Below are positions 42,511 through 50,723 of a DNA stretch of 64,000 nucleotides, piece after piece. Under the pieces are notes generated by a model. That model made no database searches and had not been told where the DNA came from. It saw only the letters and a program-made list of their open reading frames with translations. Each line of letters starts with the position of its first letter. Positions within the stretch are counted from its first letter, which is position 1. Made by a program: the position numbers and the translations under genes. The stretch lies in NCBI GenBank assembly GCA_035760645.1, contig DASTSO010000136.1, forward strand, positions 1 through 64,000, written 5' to 3'. The DNA is from DASSTY01 sp035760645. GTDB lineage: Bacteria > Gemmatimonadota > Gemmatimonadetes > Gemmatimonadales > GWC2-71-9.

Positions 42511-44276
42511 GCGACGGGCACGCGCACGAGCACGGCCTCGCCGACTACATGGACAAGAAGGCCGTCGCGCACGTGCTCGAGCAGATCGCGGCGCTCCTGG
42601 AGCTCAAGGGCGAGAACGCCTTCCGGCTCCGCGCCTTCCGCAGCGCGGCGCGCACGATCGCCAACCACCCCGCCGACCTGCGCGAGGCGCTCGCCGACGG
42701 CACGCTGGCGGCGACGAAGGGGATCGGCCCCGCCACGCTGCAGATCGTGCGCGAGCTGGTGGAGACCGGGCGCAGCTCGCTCCTCGAGGAGCTGCGCGAG
42801 CAGGTGCCGCCGGGCCTCATCGAGATGCTCGGCATCTCGGGGCTCGGCGTGGCCAAGATCCGGCAGATCCACGAGGTGCTCGGCATCGACTCGCTCGCCG
42901 AGCTCGAGGCGGCGGCCCGCGACGGGCGGCTCGCCCAGCTGCCGCGCTTCGGGCAGAAGACGAGCGCGAACATCCTCAAGAGCATCGGCTTCCTGCGCCA
43001 GGCGAGCGCGTACCGGCTCTACCATCACGCCGCCGAGGACGCCGAGAGCCTGCGGCGCGCGCTCGAGCGGCTGCCGGGCGTGGTCGAGACGGTCGTCGCG
43101 GGCGAGGTGCGCCGGCGCATGGAGGTGGTGAAGGAGCTCGTCCTCGTGCTCGTCGCCGAGACGGCGCCGGCCGAGCTCTTCGCGCTGCTCGCCGAGGCGC
43201 CGGGAGTGGAGGAGTTCTCGGGCCAGGACGAGCGGCGCGTCACGCTGCGCACGGCGGGCGGCACGACGGCGCAGATCGTCGTCACCACGCCGGTGAACGC
43301 CGGCGCCGTGCTCGTGCAGGCCACGGGGAGCGCGGCCCACCTCGAGCAGCTCGCACGCCAGGGCGCCGGGCGCGGCTTCACGCTTCACGGCGCCGCGCTC
43401 TGGCAGGGGAGCACCTTCGTCCCCACGCCCGACGAGACCCGGCTCTACGACGCGCTCGGCCTGCCGTGGATCCCGCCCGAGCTGCGCGAGGGCCGGGGCG
43501 AGATCGCGGCCGCCGCGGCCGGCGCGCTCCCCACGCTCGTCACGCGCGAGGACCTGCGCGGCTTCCTCCACTGCCACACCGGCTACTCCGACGGCTCGAA
43601 CACCGTCGAGGAGCTCGCGCTCGCCTGCCGCGCGGCGGGCTACGCGTACGTCGGCATCACCGACCACAGCCAGGCGGCGTTCTACGCCGGCGGGCTCTCG
43701 CCCGCGGACCTGGAGCGCCAGCTCGACGAGATCGACGCCGTCAACGAGCGGGTCGAGGGCATCCGCGTGCTCAAGGGCGTCGAGGCCGACATCCTGCAGG
43801 ACGGCCGCATCGACTACGACGAGCGCCTCCTCGACCGGCTCGACTTCGTCATCGGCTCGATCCACAACCGCTTCCACATGGACCGCGACCGCGACGCGAT
43901 GACGGCGCGCATGCTCGCGGCGATGGACGACCCGCACCTGACGATCATCGGCCACCCGACGGGCCGGCTGCTCCTCTCGCGCGACGCCTACGCGCTCGAC
44001 CTCGACGCGGTGATCGCGAAGGCCGCCGCGACCGGCGTCGCGCTCGAGATCAACGCCGACCCGCACCGACTCGACCTCGACTGGCGGGTGCTGCGCCAGG
44101 CGCGCGACGCGGGCGTCATGATCTCGATCGGCGCCGACGCGCACAGTCTCGCCGGCCTCCCCAACATGACGTTCGGCGTCGGCATCGCCCGCAAGGGCTG
44201 GCTCGGCCCCGCCGACATCCTCAACTGCCGCACGGCGGAGGAGTTCGTGGCGTACGCGAAGCGGAGGCGGGCGTGA
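42507..44276 (+). CDS. polX: PolX-type protein with PHP domain; polymerase site degenerate
   Basis: 589 aa in the PolX layout: an 8-kDa-like helical domain (1-90), helix-hairpin-helix motifs (ISGLGVAKIRQIH, LPRFGQKTSANIL, about 109-160), nucleotidyltransferase region (about 165-330) and a C-terminal PHP phosphoesterase domain from about 345 (HCHTGYSDGS, GITDHSQAAF, HNRFHMD). In the polymerase region the usual GS-x-RR...DxD is AGEVRRRMEVVKELVLVL: the two metal-binding Asp are absent, and the third (usually DL-V) is AQIVV. The PHP ligands look intact, so exonuclease or AP-site activity is plausible but DNA synthesis is not. Confidence 0.88.
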   Translation: MSDGHAHEHGLADYMDKKAVAHVLEQIAALLELKGENAFRLRAFRSAARTIANHPADLREALADGTLAATKGIGPATLQIVRELVETGRSSLLEELREQVPPGLIEMLGISGLGVAKIRQIHEVLGIDSLAELEAAARDGRLAQLPRFGQKTSANILKSIGFLRQASAYRLYHHAAEDAESLRRALERLPGVVETVVAGEVRRRMEVVKELVLVLVAETAPAELFALLAEAPGVEEFSGQDERRVTLRTAGGTTAQIVVTTPVNAGAVLVQATGSAAHLEQLARQGAGRGFTLHGAALWQGSTFVPTPDETRLYDALGLPWIPPELREGRGEIAAAAAGALPTLVTREDLRGFLHCHTGYSDGSNTVEELALACRAAGYAYVGITDHSQAAFYAGGLSPADLERQLDEIDAVNERVEGIRVLKGVEADILQDGRIDYDERLLDRLDFVIGSIHNRFHMDRDRDAMTARMLAAMDDPHLTIIGHPTGRLLLSRDAYALDLDAVIAKAAATGVALEINADPHRLDLDWRVLRQARDAGVMISIGADAHSLAGLPNMTFGVGIARKGWLGPADILNCRTAEEFVAYAKRRRA

Positions 44277-44959
44277 AGGGCGTGAAGGGCGGGACGGCGG
44301 GACGGCGGGCGGGCGGGAGGACGCGGAAGGCGAAACAGCCGCCCGTCGGCGAGCTCCTCGCCCGCCTCAAGGCCCGCTACCCCGATGCGCATTGCGAGCT
44401 CGACCATCGCAACGCCTTCGAGCTCCTGTGCGCCACGATTCTCTCGGCGCAGTGCACCGATGCACGGGTGAACCTCGTGACGCCGGCGCTCTTCGCGCGC
44501 TATCCGACGGCCGGGGCGCTCGCGACGGCCGACCAGACGGAGCTCGAGGGGATCATCCGCTCGACCGGCTTCTTCCGGAACAAGGCGAAGAGCCTCATCG
44601 GGATGGCGCAGGCGCTCGTCGCGGACCACGGCGGCGAGGTGCCGCGTACGATGGCCGAGCTGCAGGTGCTCCCGGGCGTCGGCCGCAAGACGGCGAACGT
44701 GATCCTCGGCAACGTCTTCGGCCTGAACGAGGGGATCACGGTGGACACCCACGTCGGCCGCCTGAGCCGCCTCCTCGGCCTCACGCGCGAGGAGGATGCG
44801 GTCAAGGTGGAACAGGACCTCATGCGGCTGGTGCCGCGGGAGGAGTGGACGCTCGTCTCCCACCTCCTGATCTTCCACGGCCGCCGGACCTGCATCGCCC
44901 GCCGGCCGCGGTGCGGCGAGTGCGTCCTTGCCGAACTCTGCCCGTCGGCGCAGCTTTGA
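44273..44959 (+). CDS. nth: Endonuclease III
   Basis: 228-aa base-excision repair glycosylase/AP lyase. HhH motif LPGVGRKTANVIL carries the catalytic Lys (about 138); the catalytic Asp is in VDTHVGRLS (about 157); four Cys at the C-terminus in C-x6-C-x2-C-x5-C spacing bind a 4Fe-4S cluster. GTG 44273 overlaps the polX stop (GTGA). The first 22 residues, Gly/Arg/Lys-rich, are encoded by a G-rich repeat of the type B family and are absent from typical Nth. Confidence 0.93.
   Translation: MKGVKGGTAGRRAGGRTRKAKQPPVGELLARLKARYPDAHCELDHRNAFELLCATILSAQCTDARVNLVTPALFARYPTAGALATADQTELEGIIRSTGFFRNKAKSLIGMAQALVADHGGEVPRTMAELQVLPGVGRKTANVILGNVFGLNEGITVDTHVGRLSRLLGLTREEDAVKVEQDLMRLVPREEWTLVSHLLIFHGRRTCIARRPRCGECVLAELCPSAQL
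44282..44319 (+). repeat. G-rich type B repeat inside the nth 5' end
   Basis: gggacggc repeated twice, then gggcgggcggg. It matches the left arm of the type B elements but has no C-rich partner or hairpin, and it is translated as part of the N-terminus of Nth. Confidence 0.65.
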
Positions 44960-45017
44960 CCCCCGCCGGCCCCTAGCACCGAGTACCCCCGACACCCTTC
45001 TTGCCCCGGAGCTCTCG

Positions 45018-45728
45018 ATGACCCGTCGTTCCCGTCGGGCCGCAGCCACGGCTGCGCTCGCCGCCCTCGCCCTCGCGCTCGCCACGCCCGCGCAGGCCCA
45101 GCGCAGCGGCGGCGGCCGCCTCGGCAGCACCACGATCACCGCCGCCGTGCTCGACCGCTTCCTCGCCGGCGCGCGCGCGGCGAAGGCGGCCGACGAGCGG
45201 GCCGCGCAGAACGCCGAGTCCGGGGCGCGGGCCGATTCGGCCGCCAACGCCGCCAAGGCGAAGACCTGGGCCGCGTGCCGCGAGCGCGTCCTGCGGGGCG
45301 AGCCGATCCCCGAGGAGGCGCAGATCGAGAAGCTGCAGAAGGAGATGATGGCGGCGCGGAGCGCCGGCAACGAGAAGCGCTACGCCGTGCTCGTGGATTC
45401 GGCCACGGCGCTCATGCACAAGGCGGAGGCGCGCATCCAGCCGAAGATCGACAAGGCGTGCGGCCAGCTGCCGGAGGGCTACGACGAGGACGGCGAGCCG
45501 ACGTGGGGCGCGCAGACGTCGAGCGAGGGCGCGACGTGGGAGAGCGTGGACGCCGACTCGGTCATCGCCTCGCACGTCGGCGTGAGCGCGACCGAGTACG
45601 GGCTGCTGCGCGAGCGGATCGACCTCTTCCTCCAGGCGTCGTCGCCGCGCGCCAACGCGCTCTGGACGGCCGAGGAGCTCGCCGTGCTCCAGCGCTACCG
45701 CAGCCGGCTCGAGGCCGCGCTGCAGTGA
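45018..45728 (+). CDS. Secreted helical protein of unknown function
   Basis: 236 aa with a signal peptide ending near AQAQ (about 28). The mature chain is mostly charged helix with long Ala/Glu/Lys runs and two Cys (AACRERV, KACGQL) that may form a disulfide. A central acidic loop reads EGYDEDGEPTWG. No family recognised. GGAG lies about 7 bases before ATG 45018. It ends 7 bases before the glycosidase gene, likely the same transcript. Confidence 0.6.
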   Translation: MTRRSRRAAATAALAALALALATPAQAQRSGGGRLGSTTITAAVLDRFLAGARAAKAADERAAQNAESGARADSAANAAKAKTWAACRERVLRGEPIPEEAQIEKLQKEMMAARSAGNEKRYAVLVDSATALMHKAEARIQPKIDKACGQLPEGYDEDGEPTWGAQTSSEGATWESVDADSVIASHVGVSATEYGLLRERIDLFLQASSPRANALWTAEELAVLQRYRSRLEAALQ

Positions 45729-45735
45729 TGCGGGC

Positions 45736-46692
45736 GTGAGCCGCGCCGCGCTCGCGGCGCTCGTCGTCCTGGGGCTCGGGGCCGCCGGTCCCGGGCCCCT
45801 GCCGCGTTCACAGCTCGCCGTGCGCGCGGACGACGCCTGGCGCGTCTGGTGGCGCTCCGACTCGGCGCCCGCCGTCTGGCGCGGCGCCGACCACCGGCTC
45901 ACCGATGCCGTGCGCTTCACCCCCGCCGCGCCCGGCGTCGAATGGGCCGAGGTGCGCCTCGCCGGCGCCGGCGAGGCGTGGCGGATGGGGCTCGTCGTCG
46001 TGCGGCTCGACCCTGCGCGGCTCCGCCTCGCCCTCGAGGCGCGCCCGCGCGCCGACGGCTTCGGCGGTCGCTGGCGCGCCGACGCGGTGGCCGACGACGT
46101 GGTGCTCGCGGCGAACGCGGGCCAGTTCTCGGGCGCGCGCCCCTGGGGCTGGCTCGTGCGCGGGGGCCGCGAGCTGCAGACGCCGGGTTTCGGTCCCGCC
46201 GCGCTCGCCGTCGTGGTGGACACCGCGGGCGCGGTGCACTGGGTCGGCCCCGACAGCATCGCGGCCTGGCGGCCGGACGCGGATCGGGGCCGGGCGGAGG
46301 GCCGCGCGGGCGGCGCCGTGCGCGAGGCATTCCAGAGCTACCCCGCCCTCCTCGTCGGCGACGGCGACGTGCCCGCGCCGCTCCGCGCGGCCGGCGGCGG
46401 CGTGGACGTCGCGCACCGCGACGCGCGCCTCGCCCTGGGCGAGACCCGCGACGGCCGTCTGCTCCTCGTCCTCACCCGCTTCCAGGGCCTGGGCGACGCC
46501 GCCGAGCTCCTCCCCTTCGGCCTCACCACCCCCGAGATGGCCGCCGTCATGGGCGCCCTCGGCGCCCGCCGCGCCGTCGCCCTCGACGGCGGCCTCTCGG
46601 CGCAGCTCTCGCTGCGCGATGCGGCGGGCGGGCGGCATGCCTGGCGGGGCTTGCGGCCGGTGCCGCTGGGGCTGGTGGTCAGGCGGCGCTAG
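45736..46692 (+). CDS. Phosphodiester glycosidase (NAGPA/DUF2233) family protein
   Basis: 318 aa. The NAGPA core is seen in NAGQFSG, FQSYPALLVGDG, HRDARLALGETRDGRLLLVLT and MGALGARRAVALDGGLSAQL. An N-terminal hydrophobic stretch (AALAALVVLGLGAAG) suggests export. Family members cleave GlcNAc-phosphodiester linkages; in bacteria the substrate is often a cell-wall or exopolysaccharide sugar and is unknown here. Start GTG 45736. The stop leads into element B5. Confidence 0.82.
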   Translation: MSRAALAALVVLGLGAAGPGPLPRSQLAVRADDAWRVWWRSDSAPAVWRGADHRLTDAVRFTPAAPGVEWAEVRLAGAGEAWRMGLVVVRLDPARLRLALEARPRADGFGGRWRADAVADDVVLAANAGQFSGARPWGWLVRGGRELQTPGFGPAALAVVVDTAGAVHWVGPDSIAAWRPDADRGRAEGRAGGAVREAFQSYPALLVGDGDVPAPLRAAGGGVDVAHRDARLALGETRDGRLLLVLTRFQGLGDAAELLPFGLTTPEMAAVMGALGARRAVALDGGLSAQLSLRDAAGGRHAWRGLRPVPLGLVVRRR

Positions 46693-46821
46693 GGCGGAAG
46701 GGCGGGACGGCGGGACGGCGGGACATTCGGCAAACGCGCGAGCCTCCGGTGCGGTCACCGGAGGCTCGTTCTCCATCGGGACCTCCCGCCGTCCCGCCGT
46801 CCCGCCTCTCCCGCCTGCCGC
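46691..46821. repeat. Nested G-rich/C-rich element B5
   Basis: G-rich arm 46691-46724 (gggacggc repeated), a central hairpin and C-rich arm 46784-46821 (gtcccgcc repeated) that touches the stop of the convergent GGDEF-EAL gene. It is a symmetric, textbook copy of the type B architecture. Confidence 0.85.
46739..46768. terminator. Terminator hairpin inside element B5
   Basis: Perfect 13-bp arms cgagcctccggtg and caccggaggctcg, tetraloop cggt, then ttctcc. Shared almost exactly with B6. Confidence 0.75.
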
Positions 46822-49641
46822 CTAGCGCCGCCCCAGCATCCGCTTCGGCGGCCCCCAGCCCGTCTGCCGCGTGAGCTCGCGGCGCACCTCGTCGGGCGGG
46901 AGCGGCCGGGCGAAGAAGAAGCCCTGGCCCAGGCCGCAGCCCAGCGCCTTGAGCGCCTCGCTCTGCGCGGCGGTCTCGATCCCCTCGGCCACGGTCTTGA
47001 GGCGCAGCGTGTCGCCCAGGGCGATGATGGCGCGCGCGAGCACGGGGCGGTCGCTGCGGCCGCCCAGGGCGTCCACGAACGACTTGTCGATCTTGAGGAT
47101 GTCCACCGGGAAGCGCTGCAGGTAGCTCAGCGACGAGTAGCCGGTGCCGAAGTCGTCGATCGCGAGCGCCACGCCCCAGCCGCGCAGCCGCTGCAGCTTC
47201 TGCAGGGTGAGCTCGTCGTGGTCCATCAGCATGCTCTCGGTGATCTCGAGCACGAGAAGCTTCGGGTCGAGCCCGGTCATGGCGAGCGCCGTCTCGACGT
47301 CGTCGATGAGCGTCGGGTCCTGCAGATGGCGGCCCGAGACGTTCACGGTCACGGTGAGCGCCTCGGCGTCGGGCGCCTCCTCCTGCCACTGCCGCGCCTG
47401 CCGCGTCGCCTCCTGCAGCACCCAGCGCTCGACCGGGACGATGAGCCCCGTCTCCTCGAGGATCGGCACGAACGTCGTCGGCTCGACCGCGCCGCGCACC
47501 GGGTGGTCCCAGCGCAAGAGCGCCTCGACGCCCACCAGCCGGCCGTTCGTCAGCTGTACGATCGGCTGGTACATCAGCGAGAACTCGCTCCGCTCCACCG
47601 CGCGCCGCAGGTCGGCCTCGAGCTCGAGCCGCTCGAGCGCGGCGGCGTGCATGTGCGGCTCGAAGATCTCGTAGCGTCCCTTGCCGCGCGTCTTGGCGAT
47701 GTACATCGCGACGTCCGCGTTGCGGAGCAGGTCGTCGGTGGACTCCTCGCCCGTGTGGCTCGCGATGCCGATGCTCGCGCTCACGAACACTTCCTTGCCG
47801 TCGAGCGGGAACGGCTGGGCGAGCGCGGCCGTCACCCGCTCGGCCACCTGCACGATGTCGGGCAGGTGGTCGGCGTCCTCCACCAGGATGGCGAACTCGT
47901 CGCCCCCGAGCCGGGCGATCGTGTCGCCCTGGCGCACGCAGCGACCCAGGCGCGCCGCGGCATCGACGAGGAGCCGGTCGCCCATGGCGTGGCCCAGGCT
48001 GTCGTTGACGTTCTTGAAGTTGTCGAGGTCGATGAAGAGCACCGCCACGGCGTACTGCCGCCGCGGCGCGCGGGTGAGCGCGTGGCTCACCCGGTCGAGG
48101 AAGAGCGCGCGGTTGGCCAGATGGGTGAGCGGATCGTGGAAGGCCTGGTGCATGAGCTGCTCTTCCAGGGCCCAGCGCTCCGTCACGTCGCGCATGTTGA
48201 CGACGAGGCCGCCCACCGTGGGCTCGTCGAGCAGGTTGGTGCCGCTGTTCTCCATCGAGAGCCAGCCGCCGTCGGCGTGCCGCATGCGCCACGAGCCGGC
48301 CACCGCCGCCTCCGCCTGGCGCGTCACCTCGTCGAGGAAGACGAGCACGCCGCCCATGTCCTCCGGATGCACCCGGTCGATGAGCCGGGTGCCGAGGAGC
48401 TCGGCCGGCTCGAGCCCGAAGACGCGCGCCACCGCGGGGCTCGCGAAGCGCACGGTCGAGTCGGGATCGAGGATCGTGATGACGTCGGAGGCGTGCTGCA
48501 CGAGGGCGCGGAAGCGCGCCTCGTTCTCGCGCGCGCTCGTCTCCCGCTGCAGGCGCAGGTCCTCGCGCACCGTCGCCACCTGGCGGGCGAGCACGATGCC
48601 GGTGAGCGCCACGCCGCCCAGCACGAGACCCGTGAGCGCCTGGATGTCGAGCTCCACCGCCACCAGCACGAGCAGCGTGTAGCACGAGCCGATCGCCACG
48701 AGCGGCACCAGGCTCGTCGACGCGGTCGGCGGACCCGCGGCGGGGGCGCCCGCGGCCAGCCCGGCGGCCGATGCGCTCCCCGCCAAGCCGCGCGGCCGCC
48801 ACGCGGCGCGGCCCTCGTGATGCTGCCACCAGGCGCTCACGCCGATCAGGCAGCAGCCCGCCATCCAGAGCAGCTCCAGCGAGCTGCCGCGGAAGAAGCT
48901 CCCCGCCTGCGTCTGATAGGCGTACATGACGTCGCCGATCAGATTGCAGAAGAGTCCGAGCCCGAGGAAGCGCAGTACCGGATCGGCCCCGCCCGCCCGG
49001 CGCGTCCAGAGCGAGGAGACGCCGAGGATGAGGACGAGGTCGCCCATCGGGTAGGCGATGGTGACCAGCGTGCGCGCCAGGTCGAGCGGCCGCGTCGTCA
49101 TCGCCGGCTGCAGGACGTAGAACCAGACGAGCACGGCGCCGCTCACCGCCACCACCGCGGCGTCGAAATAGAAGGCGAGCCACTCGCGCGTCGTGCGCCG
49201 GGGCTGCGGGAATCGGAGCAGGCCGACGAGGAAGGCGGGGAAGTAGAGGAGCGAGAGCGCTTCGGCGAGCCGGCCGATCCACTCGCGCAGCCCGGTCGCG
49301 TAGTAGACGGCCGACGCGGCGTTGCCGCCGCCCAGGCAGACGAGCGCGGCCGCGAGCACGCCCCAGGCGAGCCGGGTCCGCCGGTCCAGCGTCCGCCGCC
49401 ACCCGTTGCGCGCCGCGAGCGCCGCCACGAGCAGCACGGTGGGCACGAGGACGAGCTTCGAGACGAGCCCCCGCTGCACGCCGCTGCGGTAGCCCACCGA
49501 GCTCCAGACCCCATACCCGAGCGTCAGCAGCACGGCGGCCGCCAGCAGCACCAGCCCCACGTCGAGCCGGGAACGGCGGCCGCGACGAAGCGGGGCGAGC
49601 AGGGCGGCGAGACGAGCGGGCCGGGACGGCCGAACTTCCAT
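46822..49641 (-). CDS. Membrane PAS-GGDEF-EAL cyclic-di-GMP enzyme
   Basis: 939 aa. Residues about 30-330 hold eight to nine hydrophobic helices (a sensor-like membrane region). A PAS domain follows (about 370-470, RFRALVQHASDVITIL), then a GGDEF domain with intact GGDEF near 579 and an inhibitory RxxD site (RQGD) five residues before it, and an EAL domain with EALLRW near 704 and DDFGTGYSSLSYL. Both catalytic motifs look intact, so it may make or break c-di-GMP. ATG 49641 has GAGG upstream; a longer frame to 49803 lacks support. Confidence 0.92.
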   Translation of the reverse strand: MEVRPSRPARLAALLAPLRRGRRSRLDVGLVLLAAAVLLTLGYGVWSSVGYRSGVQRGLVSKLVLVPTVLLVAALAARNGWRRTLDRRTRLAWGVLAAALVCLGGGNAASAVYYATGLREWIGRLAEALSLLYFPAFLVGLLRFPQPRRTTREWLAFYFDAAVVAVSGAVLVWFYVLQPAMTTRPLDLARTLVTIAYPMGDLVLILGVSSLWTRRAGGADPVLRFLGLGLFCNLIGDVMYAYQTQAGSFFRGSSLELLWMAGCCLIGVSAWWQHHEGRAAWRPRGLAGSASAAGLAAGAPAAGPPTASTSLVPLVAIGSCYTLLVLVAVELDIQALTGLVLGGVALTGIVLARQVATVREDLRLQRETSARENEARFRALVQHASDVITILDPDSTVRFASPAVARVFGLEPAELLGTRLIDRVHPEDMGGVLVFLDEVTRQAEAAVAGSWRMRHADGGWLSMENSGTNLLDEPTVGGLVVNMRDVTERWALEEQLMHQAFHDPLTHLANRALFLDRVSHALTRAPRRQYAVAVLFIDLDNFKNVNDSLGHAMGDRLLVDAAARLGRCVRQGDTIARLGGDEFAILVEDADHLPDIVQVAERVTAALAQPFPLDGKEVFVSASIGIASHTGEESTDDLLRNADVAMYIAKTRGKGRYEIFEPHMHAAALERLELEADLRRAVERSEFSLMYQPIVQLTNGRLVGVEALLRWDHPVRGAVEPTTFVPILEETGLIVPVERWVLQEATRQARQWQEEAPDAEALTVTVNVSGRHLQDPTLIDDVETALAMTGLDPKLLVLEITESMLMDHDELTLQKLQRLRGWGVALAIDDFGTGYSSLSYLQRFPVDILKIDKSFVDALGGRSDRPVLARAIIALGDTLRLKTVAEGIETAAQSEALKALGCGLGQGFFFARPLPPDEVRRELTRQTGWGPPKRMLGRR

Positions 49642-49883
49642 GCGGCGGGACCTCGGCTGCAAAGGACGACGACGTGCGTGACAGCGGACGGAACGGCGAC
49701 CTGCGTGCCGGCGGCGTGCAGCGTGCGGCAAGGAGTTGCGCGACGTGGCAAGAGTCGAGCCGCACCCACCGCGAACCAGTCTAAGTGGTTGCGGTGTCGG
49801 CACCTGGGCACGCAGACCCCGGCCGGACCCCTCGCGCCCGGGTGCGGGTTTTCGCCAGAGTGGGACGGGGCTAGGTTCCGCAC

Positions 49884-50723
49884 ATGACTCTGCCGATGCC
49901 CCTGGCCTGGAGCGCGGTGGCCCGGGAGTACGCGCGCCACATCGTGCCCGGCTTCGTCCCCGCCGCCCGCGCGCTCTGCGCCTACCTCGACGTGCACCCC
50001 GGCGACCGAGTCCTCGACGTCGGCTGCGGCCCGGGCACGGCGGCGTTCGTCGCCCGCGAGCTCGGCGCGGACGCGGTCGTGGGCGTGGACTACGCCGAGG
50101 AGATGGTGGCCGTGGCGCGCGAGCGCGCGGCGGGCGACCCGCGCATGGACTTCCGTCTGGGCAACGCGCTCGACCTGCCGGTGCGCGACGGGATCTTCGA
50201 CGTCGCCCTCTCCACCTTCGGCGTCATCTTCGCCCCCGACCCCGTGCGCGCCATGGCCGAGATGGCGCGCGCCCTCGGCCCCGGGGGCCGCGCGGGGCTC
50301 ACCGCCTGGCCCGACACCGGGATCATGGGCGAGTACTACGCGATCGTCTACCGCTATCTCACGATGCCCGCCGCGCCCCACGACCCCCACAAGTGGGGCG
50401 ACCCGGCACAGGCGCGCGCCTGGTTCGACACGGCGTTCGACGTCGCGCTCGTGCAGACCGTCACCGTGCCCTACGAGGCCGAGTCGCCCGAGGAGGCGTG
50501 GCGGATCTTCCGCGCCTCGGCGGGCCGCGCGGCGATCGCCTACCGCGAGCTCGACCCCGCCCCGCGGGCGCGGCTCGACGCGGAGATGCACGCCTACTTC
50601 CGCCGCTTCGCCGGTCCCGGCGGCCGCGTCGTCTGGCCGCGCGAGGCGCTCGTCGTCTGCGGGCGCAAGCGCGAGCACGGGGCCGCGTCGGGCGAGGCGA
50701 GCGCGACGGTGACGGCACCGTGA
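49884..50723 (+). CDS. Class I SAM-dependent methyltransferase
   Basis: 279 aa. Motif I VLDVGCGPGTAAFVA (about 43-57), acidic end of strand 2 (GVDYAEEM), motif II/III region NALDLPVRDGIFDVALSTFG and post-motif ALGPGGR mark the UbiE/Methyltransf_11 group. Substrate unknown. The ATG lies 6 bases after TAGGTT (49872-49877) with no ribosome site, suggesting a leaderless transcript. Its stop overlaps the next gene as GTGA. The 242-base gap upstream is divergent from the GGDEF-EAL gene. Confidence 0.85.
   Translation: MTLPMPLAWSAVAREYARHIVPGFVPAARALCAYLDVHPGDRVLDVGCGPGTAAFVARELGADAVVGVDYAEEMVAVARERAAGDPRMDFRLGNALDLPVRDGIFDVALSTFGVIFAPDPVRAMAEMARALGPGGRAGLTAWPDTGIMGEYYAIVYRYLTMPAAPHDPHKWGDPAQARAWFDTAFDVALVQTVTVPYEAESPEEAWRIFRASAGRAAIAYRELDPAPRARLDAEMHAYFRRFAGPGGRVVWPREALVVCGRKREHGAASGEASATVTAP

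Noticed and set aside
47218..49887. An 889-codon plus-strand frame opposite the GGDEF-EAL gene
   Set aside because: The minus strand has intact PAS, GGDEF and EAL motifs; the plus frame is a shadow.
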